NCBI RefSeq assembly: GCF_010119235.1
Contig: NZ_JAAATZ010000001.1
Location: forward strand, 1,146,501-1,210,500
Origin: Flavobacterium phycosphaerae
GTDB taxonomy: Bacteria; Bacteroidota; Bacteroidia; Flavobacteriales; Flavobacteriaceae
DNA length: 64,000 nt
Direction of reading: 5' to 3'
The number at the start of each line of letters is the position of its first letter. Position 1 is the stretch's first letter. Positions 1 through 8,630 of this stretch are shown in pieces. The translations under genes were made by a program, and so were the position numbers. The notes beneath the pieces are model-generated. The model was not told the origin of the DNA and searched no databases. It saw nothing but the letters and a program-made list of their open reading frames with translations.

Positions 1-204
1 CGACAGGGCAAGATTGCTCTTTTTGTCGGAAGGATCAATTTCGAGAAAAACTAAATGGGGTTGGTGTTCCAGAATTAAATTCACGCCTTCATCATAACTA
101 TTGGCCGATGCCACAAACGACAAATTACGAAAACGCTCAGCAATGGCCTGAGTTTTCGTGACATCGTCTTGACTGTCATCAATAATAATATAGGTGTGGC
201 TCAT
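1..204 (-). CDS. Response regulator receiver domain, N-terminal fragment
   Basis: The reading frame starts at the ATG at 204 and runs off the window edge, giving 68 residues. It has the start of a CheY-like receiver domain: a first beta strand ending in the acidic pair D9-D10, then a second strand and the hydrophobic strand LVFLEID. In ordinary receivers the residue after LVFL is the phosphorylated aspartate; here it is glutamate (E55, codon GAA). The output domain lies outside the window; a LytTR-type domain is common for this style of receiver in Bacteroidota, but that is a guess. The gene faces away from the upstream genes and has its own promoter-like box at 310-317. Confidence 0.75.
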   Translation of the reverse strand, partial: MSHTYIIIDDSQDDVTKTQAIAERFRNLSFVASANSYDEGVNLILEHQPHLVFLEIDPSDKKSNLALS

Positions 205-309
205 GAACGCTTTTCCGTTGATTTAGGGAAAGCATTATCAGTCAAATTTTGGGTAGTTTTGGGGAAAACTATTTTTTGTTTCGCGAAGATTATGATTAAT
301 ACTTTCGCA

Positions 310-317
310 CAAAAATA
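310..317 (-). promoter_or_regulatory. TAnnTTTG -7 box for the response regulator gene
   Basis: The minus strand reads TATTTTTG here, an exact match to the Bacteroidota -7 consensus TAnnTTTG. No TTG is seen at the proper -33 spacing; a 16-bp palindrome lies there instead (339-354). Confidence 0.45.
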
Positions 318-338
318 AAAACGATTAACCGCCTTGAT

Positions 339-354
339 TTTCGTTATAACGAAA
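339..354. promoter_or_regulatory. 16-bp perfect palindrome, candidate operator
   Basis: TTTCGTTA followed directly by TAACGAAA is a perfect inverted repeat without spacer. It is centred about 33 bp upstream of the centre of the -7 box, so near -40 of the predicted start. The rest of the 334-bp gap 205-538 holds only this promoter region and the terminator hairpin at 444-491. Confidence 0.4.
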
Positions 355-443
355 GTAGAATTTTGGGTGCTGAAAGGGTAAAATTGTTGACAGAAACGCT
401 AATACTGTTAATATGTGCATTTTAGCTCGGATAATTCCTTACA

Positions 444-491
444 AAAACAATAAAATCCAAATTCCGGAGAGAATTTGGATTTTATTGTTTT
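444..491 (-). terminator. Long hairpin terminator
   Basis: A perfect 21-bp inverted repeat with a 6-base loop (CGGAGA at 465-470) and T-rich ends on both strands. It lies just downstream of the secreted-protein gene that ends at 539 and probably terminates the glyS operon. Confidence 0.7.
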
Positions 492-538
492 GATTGAACT
501 AAAAATTTCCGGCACTAGTTACTTAAAAGCAGCATACT

Positions 539-2104
539 TTAATAGTTTATTTTTTCTAATCGCAGTTCCGATTTCTCTTTAGATTCTTTATTAAATTCTT
601 CCTGTAAAAGAATATATCCGTTTTTTGCCTTTATGGGATAAATTTGCCCGTTTTGGGTGGTTAGTTGCATTTTTTGATAATCAAATTTACCATCAACATA
701 GGTGATGATTCCTAAAGTCCAATTCGGGTTTCTTTTAGAAGATCCTTCTTTTTCATTATCGGCATAAAAATAGGCATAGTTGTCTTCTGATAGTTTTTGA
801 GAAAAAAGAAAATCGAAGGCATTATATTTTTCAAGAGAATTTCCGTACCCATCTTTTATATTCACCGTGTTTTTAAATTTTTCAACTTTCTTGAAGTAGT
901 TGACTTTCATCGTTGAATCAAATTCAAAAACGTAAGTGTCTAAAATTTTTGTTTTACTTCCTGATTCAAAGGATTCACCAATTATAACAGTCTTTCCTTC
1001 CTTAGTTGTTGTAAAATCCAGAAAGTGAATATATCCTCCGCCTTTTAGTTGGCCAAATTCATCTATTTCAATTTTATTACTCAAGTCAGACCATTTGAAA
1101 ACGTTTCTGCTTACTTCTGCTCCTGTTTCCCGATTGATGACAATTTTGACATAGCCAAGTGATTTTTTTAACATAAAATAGCCTGTTTTATTACCTTCAT
1201 AAAACTTGGCAAACAGAATTATTTTATCCTTTTCAAGAACAGTTTTCTTTAAATCATATATGTATTTATCATCTCCTAGTTGAATGTCATATTTGTTACG
1301 ACCTGTTTTTACATCAAAAACAGTTAGCATGAGTTTTGGATTTTCTGAAGAAGCCTTTTCATAAAATCTTTTTTCAAAAACTAAATCTGAATCGTCACCA
1401 TATTGGTAATCATATCGGTAAAAAGATTTGCCTTTTGGATCCTGATTGAACTTAAAACTCCATTTTTTATTCAGGTTTAAATCCAAATAATAAAATTCAG
1501 TTACGTCTTTATTTAAGTGTTTAAAATTGGTAAATGAAACGATATGAGTAGCGTTACGGTGGTTAAAGGCTATAAAACCCTTGCTGTCTGTAGGGAAAAA
1601 GTATTTTCCGCCATAATCAAATCTCAATTCTTCATCGGGGTGTACTTTTGCCTTAAAATCATTATCCATAATCATCAAATCAGACATTTTATAGTCTTTT
1701 AAATTTAAGGTCCTGTAATTAAAAATATCATCACTGATGACATTATATTCTTCGGTCTTAAATTTTTCTATAAAACTGATATATAAAAGATTGTTTTCTT
1801 TTTTCAAGTATTTAATGGTCAATTTTAAATTAACAAGGCTATTGTGGCTGTGCTTTTGTGTAAAACTGTTTGAGGCAATTTTATTTAAGTTCTTGTCTAA
1901 CAAAACATATTCTAAATCATAAAGATACTTAGTGACGTCATCCTTTTTAAACAAGATAAAATAACCGTAAATATCTTCTCCGTTGTCTTCGTATATAATT
2001 TTAGAATCCATAAATTCTGAAGAAGATAATTGACTTAGTTTTGTTTCCTGTCCAAAAAACAAGGAAAAATTCAATAGAGATAAAATGATAAAGATGTTTT
2101 TCAT
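539..2104 (-). CDS. Secreted protein of unknown function
   Basis: 521 residues. The N-terminus has a short charged start (MKN) and a hydrophobic stretch ending near FFGQ at residues 16-19, a typical Bacteroidota signal peptide. The rest is rich in lysine, aromatic residues and alternating beta-strand-like segments, with no catalytic motif I recognise, so function is unknown. It starts 12 bp after the stop of the M48 protease gene, is probably co-transcribed with it and glyS, and is followed by a strong terminator. A beta-propeller-like or other beta-rich exported protein is plausible but not shown. Confidence 0.75.
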   Translation of the reverse strand: MKNIFIILSLLNFSLFFGQETKLSQLSSSEFMDSKIIYEDNGEDIYGYFILFKKDDVTKYLYDLEYVLLDKNLNKIASNSFTQKHSHNSLVNLKLTIKYLKKENNLLYISFIEKFKTEEYNVISDDIFNYRTLNLKDYKMSDLMIMDNDFKAKVHPDEELRFDYGGKYFFPTDSKGFIAFNHRNATHIVSFTNFKHLNKDVTEFYYLDLNLNKKWSFKFNQDPKGKSFYRYDYQYGDDSDLVFEKRFYEKASSENPKLMLTVFDVKTGRNKYDIQLGDDKYIYDLKKTVLEKDKIILFAKFYEGNKTGYFMLKKSLGYVKIVINRETGAEVSRNVFKWSDLSNKIEIDEFGQLKGGGYIHFLDFTTTKEGKTVIIGESFESGSKTKILDTYVFEFDSTMKVNYFKKVEKFKNTVNIKDGYGNSLEKYNAFDFLFSQKLSEDNYAYFYADNEKEGSSKRNPNWTLGIITYVDGKFDYQKMQLTTQNGQIYPIKAKNGYILLQEEFNKESKEKSELRLEKINY

Positions 2105-2116
2105 GGCTTAGGATTC

Positions 2117-3424
2117 CTATTGTTTATAAATTTCGATAATGTTTTCGAGTTCTGCTTTTTTTAATTTTCTGATGAAAAACAGCAATCGATTGTAACTGGT
2201 GGAACGTTTTGGGTCTAAATTATCAAGATATTTTCCGAGAACATAGTTGTTTTGTGCTTCCTGAATCTTAATCAAATTATTGTAAACCATACTTTTTAAA
2301 AAACGGTTATCAGGTTCTTTTTTCAACAATAACAGTGTTTGGTACAATGAATTTCCGTAATCTTTACTAAAATGCAATCCCAGAACAACATCATATGTTG
2401 TTGCCTTTTTTAAGTTTTGATACTCTAAAGTAGACAAAACTACTTCGTCATCGGATTTTTGAGCATATTTTTTTAATGCTTCGATTCTATCTAAACAATC
2501 CGGATGCGTTTTAAGCGAATCTACCTGCCAAAATTTAATGGCTTTTTCATATTGGTAATTGTCAAATTCTGTGTTGGTAACCCATTCTTTTTTGAACGGT
2601 TGTCTTGATGAAGTAAAGAAATTTTCAAAATCTTTTTCGGTTACTGAATCCTTTTCAACATCTATTTCATCTAGTAATTTTAAGGCAGCTATAGCCTGTT
2701 TACCATGGGTTTTAAAGGCATTATTAAAATATACAAACCCTAATGAATCTGCCTGAATTTCTTTTTTTCTGCTCTCAGCCCTATCGCCATAAACCATTTT
2801 TTTAAGTGCTGAACGGGCTTTTTCGCCTTTATTGAATCTTTGACTATCTATGGTTCGGGTTGTTTTTCTTACTTGGTCTGATAGGTTGGTTTCCACTCTT
2901 TTTAGCAGGCTTGTTTTGGTATGATTTAGCATTTGATGTGCGATTTCATGACAAATTACAAATCCGAGCTGGTATTCATTTTCAAAAGCCTGAAGCAGTT
3001 TTAAATAAATAACAACAATGTCTTCTCCAAAGTTATAGGCATTGGATTCATTTCCTAATGCATATACCAGTTTTATATTGTGAATTTGGGGATTGGCTTT
3101 TTTGATTTTAACGAATAAACTATCTGCTAAGTCAGTGTATCTTTTATCGTTAATAAAAACGCCTTTTTTTATTTGATCTAAAAAAGTAGTTTTATTTTCC
3201 AGACAAATGGTTTCTATTTCTTTTCTTACCTTTCGATCTGCAATGTTCTTAATAAACAAATCGGTTTCAGCCGTTTTTGCCAGATAAAAAGCGGTGAAGT
3301 TTTTTCTAAAGTCATGATTGGTGGTGTCAATAACTTTTTCCTGTCCATAACTAACACTCACAAAGAATAAAACTAAAAAAGAATAGCTCTTTGTGAGGTT
3401 GTTTATGGCTTTTATTTTTAACAT
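2117..3424 (-). CDS. M48-family metallopeptidase, exported
   Basis: 435 residues. The zinc-binding motif HEIAH is at residues 159-163 and a likely third ligand is E222 in EIQAD, the usual second motif of M48 peptidases. An N-terminal hydrophobic segment (residues 15-27, ending SYGQ) is a signal peptide, so the enzyme likely works in the periplasm. The C-terminal half is helical, with possible repeat character. Its start overlaps the end of glyS by 7 bp, and the next gene follows after 12 bp, suggesting one operon. M48 proteins with helical C-terminal parts, such as BepA, act in outer-membrane quality control; applying this here is an inference. Confidence 0.85.
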   Translation of the reverse strand: MLKIKAINNLTKSYSFLVLFFVSVSYGQEKVIDTTNHDFRKNFTAFYLAKTAETDLFIKNIADRKVRKEIETICLENKTTFLDQIKKGVFINDKRYTDLADSLFVKIKKANPQIHNIKLVYALGNESNAYNFGEDIVVIYLKLLQAFENEYQLGFVICHEIAHQMLNHTKTSLLKRVETNLSDQVRKTTRTIDSQRFNKGEKARSALKKMVYGDRAESRKKEIQADSLGFVYFNNAFKTHGKQAIAALKLLDEIDVEKDSVTEKDFENFFTSSRQPFKKEWVTNTEFDNYQYEKAIKFWQVDSLKTHPDCLDRIEALKKYAQKSDDEVVLSTLEYQNLKKATTYDVVLGLHFSKDYGNSLYQTLLLLKKEPDNRFLKSMVYNNLIKIQEAQNNYVLGKYLDNLDPKRSTSYNRLLFFIRKLKKAELENIIEIYKQ

Positions 3425-4959
3425 TTCATCAACCAGTTTCTAACCGAAACTTCTTCGTTGATAATGCTTCTCAATTCTCCGATTTTAACACGGTCTTGTT
3501 TCATTGAATCGCGGTGGCGGATGGTTACGGTTTCGTCTTCCAAAGTCTGGTGATCTACAGTAATACAGAAAGGAGTTCCCAATGCATCTTGTCTACGGTA
3601 GCGTCTTCCCACAGCATCTTTTTCGTCATAAGCCACGTTGAAATCCCATTTCAAATCTTCGATGATTTTTTGAGCTACTTCAGGTAAACCGTCTTTTTTC
3701 ACCAAAGGTAAAACGGCTGCTTTTGTGGGTGCCAAAACGCTTGGTAAACTTAAAACCGTTCGGGTGGAACCGTCTTCCAAAGTTTCTTCTTTTAACGAAG
3801 TAGCAAAAACGGCCAAGAACATTCTGTCTAAACCAACTGAAGTTTCCACTACATACGGAACGTAGTTGGAATTGGTCTCATTGTCAAAATATTGCAGTTT
3901 CTTGCCTGAAAATTGTTCGTGTGCTTTTAAATCGAAATCGGTTCTCGAGTGAATACCTTCCAATTCTTTAAACCCAAATGGAAAATTAAATTCAATGTCC
4001 GCCGCTGCATTGGCATAATGGGCTAATTTTTCGTGGTCGTGGAAACGGTAATTTTGTTTGCCTAAACCAAGCGATAAATGCCAATTCAAACGGGTTTGTT
4101 TCCAGTATTCGTACCATTTCATTTCTTCACCCGGCTTCACGAAAAACTGCATTTCCATTTGTTCAAATTCGCGCATACGGAAAATGAACTGACGGGCTAC
4201 AATTTCGTTACGGAACGCTTTCCCGGTTTGTGCAATTCCGAATGGAATCTTCATTCTTCCGGTTTTTTGTACGTTTAAGAAATTCACAAATATACCTTGT
4301 GCTGTTTCCGGACGCAGGTATAAATCCATGGCATTTTCTGCCGAAGCGCCTAGTTTTGTTCCAAACATCAAGTTGAATTGCTTCACATCCGTCCAGTTAC
4401 GAGAACCGGTTTCCGGATCAGCAATTTCCAACTCTTCGATTAAAGCTTTTACGTCTTCTAAATCTCCTGAACCAAGTGAACGGCCCATTCTTTCGAGAAT
4501 TTCTCTTTCTTTGGCAAGGTATTCCATCACACGCGGATTGGTCGTTTTGTATTGCTCTTCATCAAAAGAGTCACCAAAACGTTCACGTGCTTTTTCAATT
4601 TCTTTTTTGGCTTTGAGGTTTAATTTTTCGGCATAATCCTCAATTAAAACGTCAGCTCGGTATCTTTTTTTAGAGTCTTTGTTGTCAATCAATGGGTCGT
4701 TGAAGGCGTCAACGTGGCCCGAAGCTTTCCAAGTAGTTGGATGCATAAGGATTGCGGCATCTAACCCGACAATGTTTTCATGCATTTGCACCATGGCTTT
4801 CCACCAATATTCTCTAATGTTTTTCTTTAATTCTACTCCGTTTTGCGCATAGTCGTACACCGCGCTCAACCCGTCATATATTTCGCTTGACGGAAATATG
4901 AATCCGTACTCTTTTGCATGCGAAACGACGTTCTTAAATAAATCTTCTTGTTTTGCCAT
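3418..4959 (-). CDS. glyS: Glycine--tRNA ligase, dimeric type
   Basis: 513 residues, the usual size of the single-chain alpha2 enzyme (class II) that charges tRNA-Gly. Class II motif 2 is visible in the segment with RNEI and FRMREFEQMEMQFF, and RPETAQGIF is the family-specific signature near residue 220. The C-terminus has the anticodon-binding domain (LPLVKKDGLPEVA onward). A TAnnTTTG box (minus strand TATTTTTG, 4967-4974) lies just upstream of the start. It is the first gene of a probable operon with the M48 protease and a secreted protein. Confidence 0.97.
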   Translation of the reverse strand: MAKQEDLFKNVVSHAKEYGFIFPSSEIYDGLSAVYDYAQNGVELKKNIREYWWKAMVQMHENIVGLDAAILMHPTTWKASGHVDAFNDPLIDNKDSKKRYRADVLIEDYAEKLNLKAKKEIEKARERFGDSFDEEQYKTTNPRVMEYLAKEREILERMGRSLGSGDLEDVKALIEELEIADPETGSRNWTDVKQFNLMFGTKLGASAENAMDLYLRPETAQGIFVNFLNVQKTGRMKIPFGIAQTGKAFRNEIVARQFIFRMREFEQMEMQFFVKPGEEMKWYEYWKQTRLNWHLSLGLGKQNYRFHDHEKLAHYANAAADIEFNFPFGFKELEGIHSRTDFDLKAHEQFSGKKLQYFDNETNSNYVPYVVETSVGLDRMFLAVFATSLKEETLEDGSTRTVLSLPSVLAPTKAAVLPLVKKDGLPEVAQKIIEDLKWDFNVAYDEKDAVGRRYRRQDALGTPFCITVDHQTLEDETVTIRHRDSMKQDRVKIGELRSIINEEVSVRNWLMKC

Positions 4960-5056
4960 AATGCTGCAAAAATATAAAAACGGAATGTAAAAAAAGGGTT
5001 TTAAATCGTATTGAATACAATTTTTTTATAATTTTATGTAAGAAAATTATCTTTTT

Positions 5057-5740
5057 ATGCTTCGCCATCTGTTGAATTTATTTTTTCCAAAGTCCTGTGC
5101 CGGATGTCATTCCTTTTTGTTGAGTGATGAAAAGGTCATTTGTACCCAATGTCGGCATGAAATTCCGCTGACGAATCATCATACTATTGAACATAACGAA
5201 GTCATGCAAAAATTTTATGGCAGAATTCCGTTGGAGTATGGTTCGGCGTTGTTTTATTTTCATAAAAAAGGCATTGTTCAGGAAATGATTCACCAATTGA
5301 AATACAAGGGCCATGAAGAAATCAGTGAAATGGTTGGGACTTGGTATGCCTCAGAATTGAAAGAATCGCAGGCTATCAAAAACATTGATTACATAATTCC
5401 GGTGCCGTTGCATAAAAAACGACTCAGGGAACGCGGTTATAATCAGGTGGAAGGTTTTGGTAAAGCCTTGTCAGCGCATCTTGGCATTCCGTATGATGAC
5501 CAACTTTTATATCGAAAACTGCATACCAAAACGCAAACTAAAAAAGATCTTTTGGGTAGAGCCGATGTGATTTCCACTGTTTTTGACGTGGCGGTTTCCG
5601 AAGCTCATCATGGCAAACATTTTCTTTTGATTGATGATGTAATTACAACAGGTTCTACCCTCGAAGCTTGCAGCCGTGCCCTGCTGAAAATCCCAGATGT
5701 AAAAATCAGCATTGTCTGTATGGCGATGGCTCATAGTTAA
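5057..5740 (+). CDS. comF: ComF-family phosphoribosyltransferase-like protein
   Basis: 227 residues. The N-terminus has a zinc-ribbon made by C14, C17, C29 and C32. The C-terminal half is a type I phosphoribosyltransferase fold with the PRPP loop LLIDDVITTGSTLEA and the segment PVPLHKKRLRERGYNQ typical of ComF. ComF proteins take part in DNA uptake in naturally competent bacteria, but many Bacteroidota carry the gene without known competence. It is divergent from glyS with a 97-bp gap. Confidence 0.93.
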   Translation: MLRHLLNLFFPKSCAGCHSFLLSDEKVICTQCRHEIPLTNHHTIEHNEVMQKFYGRIPLEYGSALFYFHKKGIVQEMIHQLKYKGHEEISEMVGTWYASELKESQAIKNIDYIIPVPLHKKRLRERGYNQVEGFGKALSAHLGIPYDDQLLYRKLHTKTQTKKDLLGRADVISTVFDVAVSEAHHGKHFLLIDDVITTGSTLEACSRALLKIPDVKISIVCMAMAHS

Positions 5741-5815
5741 TTTGAAGTCAAAATACTAAAATACAGATTATTACGTTTTGTATATTATTAACCTTTCATC
5801 TTAAAATTGTGTACC

Positions 5816-6169
5816 ATGAGAAAACTATTCTTATTATTAGCTATTGCGTTTTTATTTCAAAGTTGTTTTAGTTACAGAATTGATACAAAACCAACCGAAA
5901 TGATTGTTGGTAAAACCTATAAAATTGAAACAAATCATAAAAAATTCAAAGCACGGGTTAAAAGCATCAACGACAGTGCTGTTGTTGTAATTAAGAGAAA
6001 CTTTGATGAAAAGCAAATTCCTTTAAATGAAATCACATATGCTAAGAAAAAAAAGTTTTCAATAATCAAGACTGTATTAATTCCGACAGCAATTGCAGCA
6101 ACAATCACAGGTTTTTTAATTGTGGCTTACAGTGGCCCTTCTATAGGACCAATAAATATGTTTAATTAA
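5816..6169 (+). CDS. Small putative lipoprotein
   Basis: 117 residues when started at the ATG at 5816; a TTG three codons upstream is possible but unneeded. The N-terminus MRKLFLLLAIAFLFQSC is a lipoprotein signal peptide with the lipidated cysteine at residue 17. After a charged soluble stretch there is a hydrophobic segment near the C-terminus (VLIPTAIAATITGFLIVAY). I do not recognise the family. It may be inner-membrane anchored at both ends. Confidence 0.7.
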   Translation: MRKLFLLLAIAFLFQSCFSYRIDTKPTEMIVGKTYKIETNHKKFKARVKSINDSAVVVIKRNFDEKQIPLNEITYAKKKKFSIIKTVLIPTAIAATITGFLIVAYSGPSIGPINMFN

Positions 6170-6259
6170 TTTCACAACGATACTATTTGTTAAGTTTCCT
6201 TCAAAAGATTTCATTCACACTAAATATAATTGTTATTTTGTGCTTTGAAAATATGCTTT

Positions 6260-7861
6260 ATGCCAAGAGTTAACGTTAAATATCTTTTACTGCTTTTAGT
6301 GTTGTCCATAATAGGTTGTGCAAAGCGCGGTACTATTACCGGCGGTGCCAAAGACACGATAGCTCCGGTTTTGAAAGCCAGTTTTCCTAAAAATCTTTCG
6401 ACCAATTTTAACGGCAATGAAATCAAATTGGTTTTTGACGAATATGTAAAGCTGAAAAATATCAACAAGCAGCTGATTATTTCCCCACCAATGAAAAATC
6501 AGCCGGAAATTTTGCCATATACTGCGAGCAAAGTCATCACAATTAAAATTAAAGACACGTTACAGCCTAATACTACTTATAGTTTCAATTTTGGGCAAAG
6601 TATAGAAGACAATAATGAAGGCAATCCATTGTCGCAATACAAATTTGTCTTTTCAACGGGAAATGCTATAGATTCGTTAGCCTTGAATGTTAAAGTTAAA
6701 GATGCTTTGGAGAAGAAGGTTGATAATTTTGTTTCGGTTATGTTGTATGAAATCAATGAAAAATTCAATGATTCTACCATTTACAAAGAAACCCCGCGAT
6801 ACATCACCAATACTTTGGATAGTTTACAACAAGTAAAACTTGAAAATATCAAAGCAGGAAAATATCTTTTAGTGGCGTTGAAAGACAATGGAAACAACAA
6901 ATACAATCCCAAATCGGATAAAATAGGGTTTCAAAAACAATACATTACCATTCCGAATGATACTATTTTTGAAGTAGAATTATTCAAAGAAACCCTTCCG
7001 TTTAATGCTATTAAACCAACACAAGCTTCTAACAACAGACTGCTGTTGGGCTATGAGGGCAAGCCAAAGGATGTAAAAGTTACGGTAAAAAATGGCGCCG
7101 AAGTCATTCCGTCATTGGTTACTGCTTTTCCTAAAAAAGATTCGCTTCAAATTTGGTTCAAACCGGTGAAAGTAGATTCGCTGCAGGTTGAAGTTCAAAA
7201 CCAAAAAACAATCAAACCGTTTACCGTAAAAATAAAAAACCAAAAAGCAGATACTCTATCCGTGATTACCGATTTTAGTGGAATTCTTCCGCTTCGAGAA
7301 CGATTTGCTTTGAACAGCACTACCCCGTTATTAAAATTTGACAAGTCAAAAATTACCATTTTTAACAAAGACTCGCTTGCCGTTCCGTTTGAGACTGAAT
7401 ACGATGAGTTTCATCAAAAATTCTATTTAAATTTTGCTAAAGAGCCCTTAGAAAAATATAAAATCACATTAATGCCTGGTGCGTTAGTTGATTTTTATGA
7501 CATCCAAAACGATACTTTGAAATACAATATCAATACAAAAAATGCCTCTGATTACGGGAATTTGAAAGTTATTTTAGAAAATGTAAAACGTTTCCCTATA
7601 CTGGTACAACTAACGGATAAAGACGGGAAAGTCAAAGCAACCGAGTACTCCGAAAAAAGCACCACCATTACCTTTGACGCTATAGAACCGGCTTTTTACA
7701 CCTTGCGAATTGTTTATGATGACAATAAAAACAAGGAATGGGATCCCGGAAGTTTTATGGAAAAGCGCCAATCTGAAGAAGTGATTTATTTCCCGAAAGA
7801 AATTGATGTCCGGGCTAATTGGGACGTTGAACAACCATTTAATTTGGGAATTACGAATTAG
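6260..7861 (+). CDS. Ig-like domain lipoprotein, conserved in Flavobacteriia
   Basis: 533 residues from the ATG at 6260; the upstream TTG at 6230 would put charged and Cys residues ahead of the signal and is unlikely. The signal peptide ends in the lipobox LSIIGC. The following region (DTIAPVLKASFPKNLST through FVFSTG, about residues 33-135) matches the bacterial Ig-like domain (Big_5/SbsA type). The remainder is repeated beta-rich segments. Such proteins are common in Flavobacteriia and presumed cell-surface; their role is not known. It converges on the amidase gene and overlaps its end by 4 bp. Confidence 0.85.
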   Translation: MPRVNVKYLLLLLVLSIIGCAKRGTITGGAKDTIAPVLKASFPKNLSTNFNGNEIKLVFDEYVKLKNINKQLIISPPMKNQPEILPYTASKVITIKIKDTLQPNTTYSFNFGQSIEDNNEGNPLSQYKFVFSTGNAIDSLALNVKVKDALEKKVDNFVSVMLYEINEKFNDSTIYKETPRYITNTLDSLQQVKLENIKAGKYLLVALKDNGNNKYNPKSDKIGFQKQYITIPNDTIFEVELFKETLPFNAIKPTQASNNRLLLGYEGKPKDVKVTVKNGAEVIPSLVTAFPKKDSLQIWFKPVKVDSLQVEVQNQKTIKPFTVKIKNQKADTLSVITDFSGILPLRERFALNSTTPLLKFDKSKITIFNKDSLAVPFETEYDEFHQKFYLNFAKEPLEKYKITLMPGALVDFYDIQNDTLKYNINTKNASDYGNLKVILENVKRFPILVQLTDKDGKVKATEYSEKSTTITFDAIEPAFYTLRIVYDDNKNKEWDPGSFMEKRQSEEVIYFPKEIDVRANWDVEQPFNLGITN

Positions 7862-8628
7862 GCATTACGAATTTTAAAATCGTCTTTATCTTCAAGAAAA
7901 GCCAATTTTTGTCGGGTTTCCAGCATTTTTTCTTTGTCAATATCTACAATGAAGACACCATCCGCTTCTTGTGGTTCCAAAATGTAATTCCCCAGAAAAT
8001 CAACGGCTTGTGAGTGGCCAACGTATTCCAAATTATTGTTATCTGTACCCACACGGTTGACACCAACGGCGTAACACATGTTTTCCACAGCTCGTGCTTT
8101 TAATAAAATATCCCAGGCATTGACACGGGGTTTGGGCCAATTGGCGACATAAAGTAACAAATCGTAATTTTCTACATTTCGTGAAAAAACCGGAAAACGC
8201 AGGTCATAACAGATTAAGGGACAAATTTTAAATCCTTTGTATTCGATGATCAATTTTTCGGTTCCGGCGGTGTAGATTTTGTTTTCTCCGGCCAATGTGA
8301 ACAAATGACGCTTGTCGTAAGTTTTGATTTCACCATCAGGAAAAATAAAAACCAAACGGTTGTAATATTTCTCATTTTCTTTAATAACTAAGCTTCCTGT
8401 AATAGCACAATCTTTTGCTTTGGCTAAGTGTTGCAACCAAGAAACCGTTTCTCCGTCCATGGTTTCAGCCACCATTTTCTGATTCATCGTAAAACCCGAA
8501 GAGAACATTTCGGGAAGCACAATCAAATCAACGTCTTCCATAAAACCGGTTATTTTTTGGGCCAAATGGCTGCGGTTTTCAGTTGGATTTTCCCAAGCCA
8601 GTGAGGTTTGTATTAAAGCTATTTTCAT
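7858..8628 (-). CDS. Carbon-nitrogen hydrolase, probable omega-amidase
   Basis: 256 residues of the nitrilase superfamily. The catalytic triad is visible as E40 (LPEMF), K106 (YDKRH) and C140 (LICYDLRFP). Size and the sequence around the cysteine fit the YafV/Nit2 branch, which hydrolyses alpha-ketoglutaramate or alpha-ketosuccinamate to keto acid and ammonia (metabolite repair). It follows the GH92 gene by 2 bp, so the two may share a transcript. Confidence 0.9.
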   Translation of the reverse strand: MKIALIQTSLAWENPTENRSHLAQKITGFMEDVDLIVLPEMFSSGFTMNQKMVAETMDGETVSWLQHLAKAKDCAITGSLVIKENEKYYNRLVFIFPDGEIKTYDKRHLFTLAGENKIYTAGTEKLIIEYKGFKICPLICYDLRFPVFSRNVENYDLLLYVANWPKPRVNAWDILLKARAVENMCYAVGVNRVGTDNNNLEYVGHSQAVDFLGNYILEPQEADGVFIVDIDKEKMLETRQKLAFLEDKDDFKIRNA

Positions 8629-8630
8629 GG

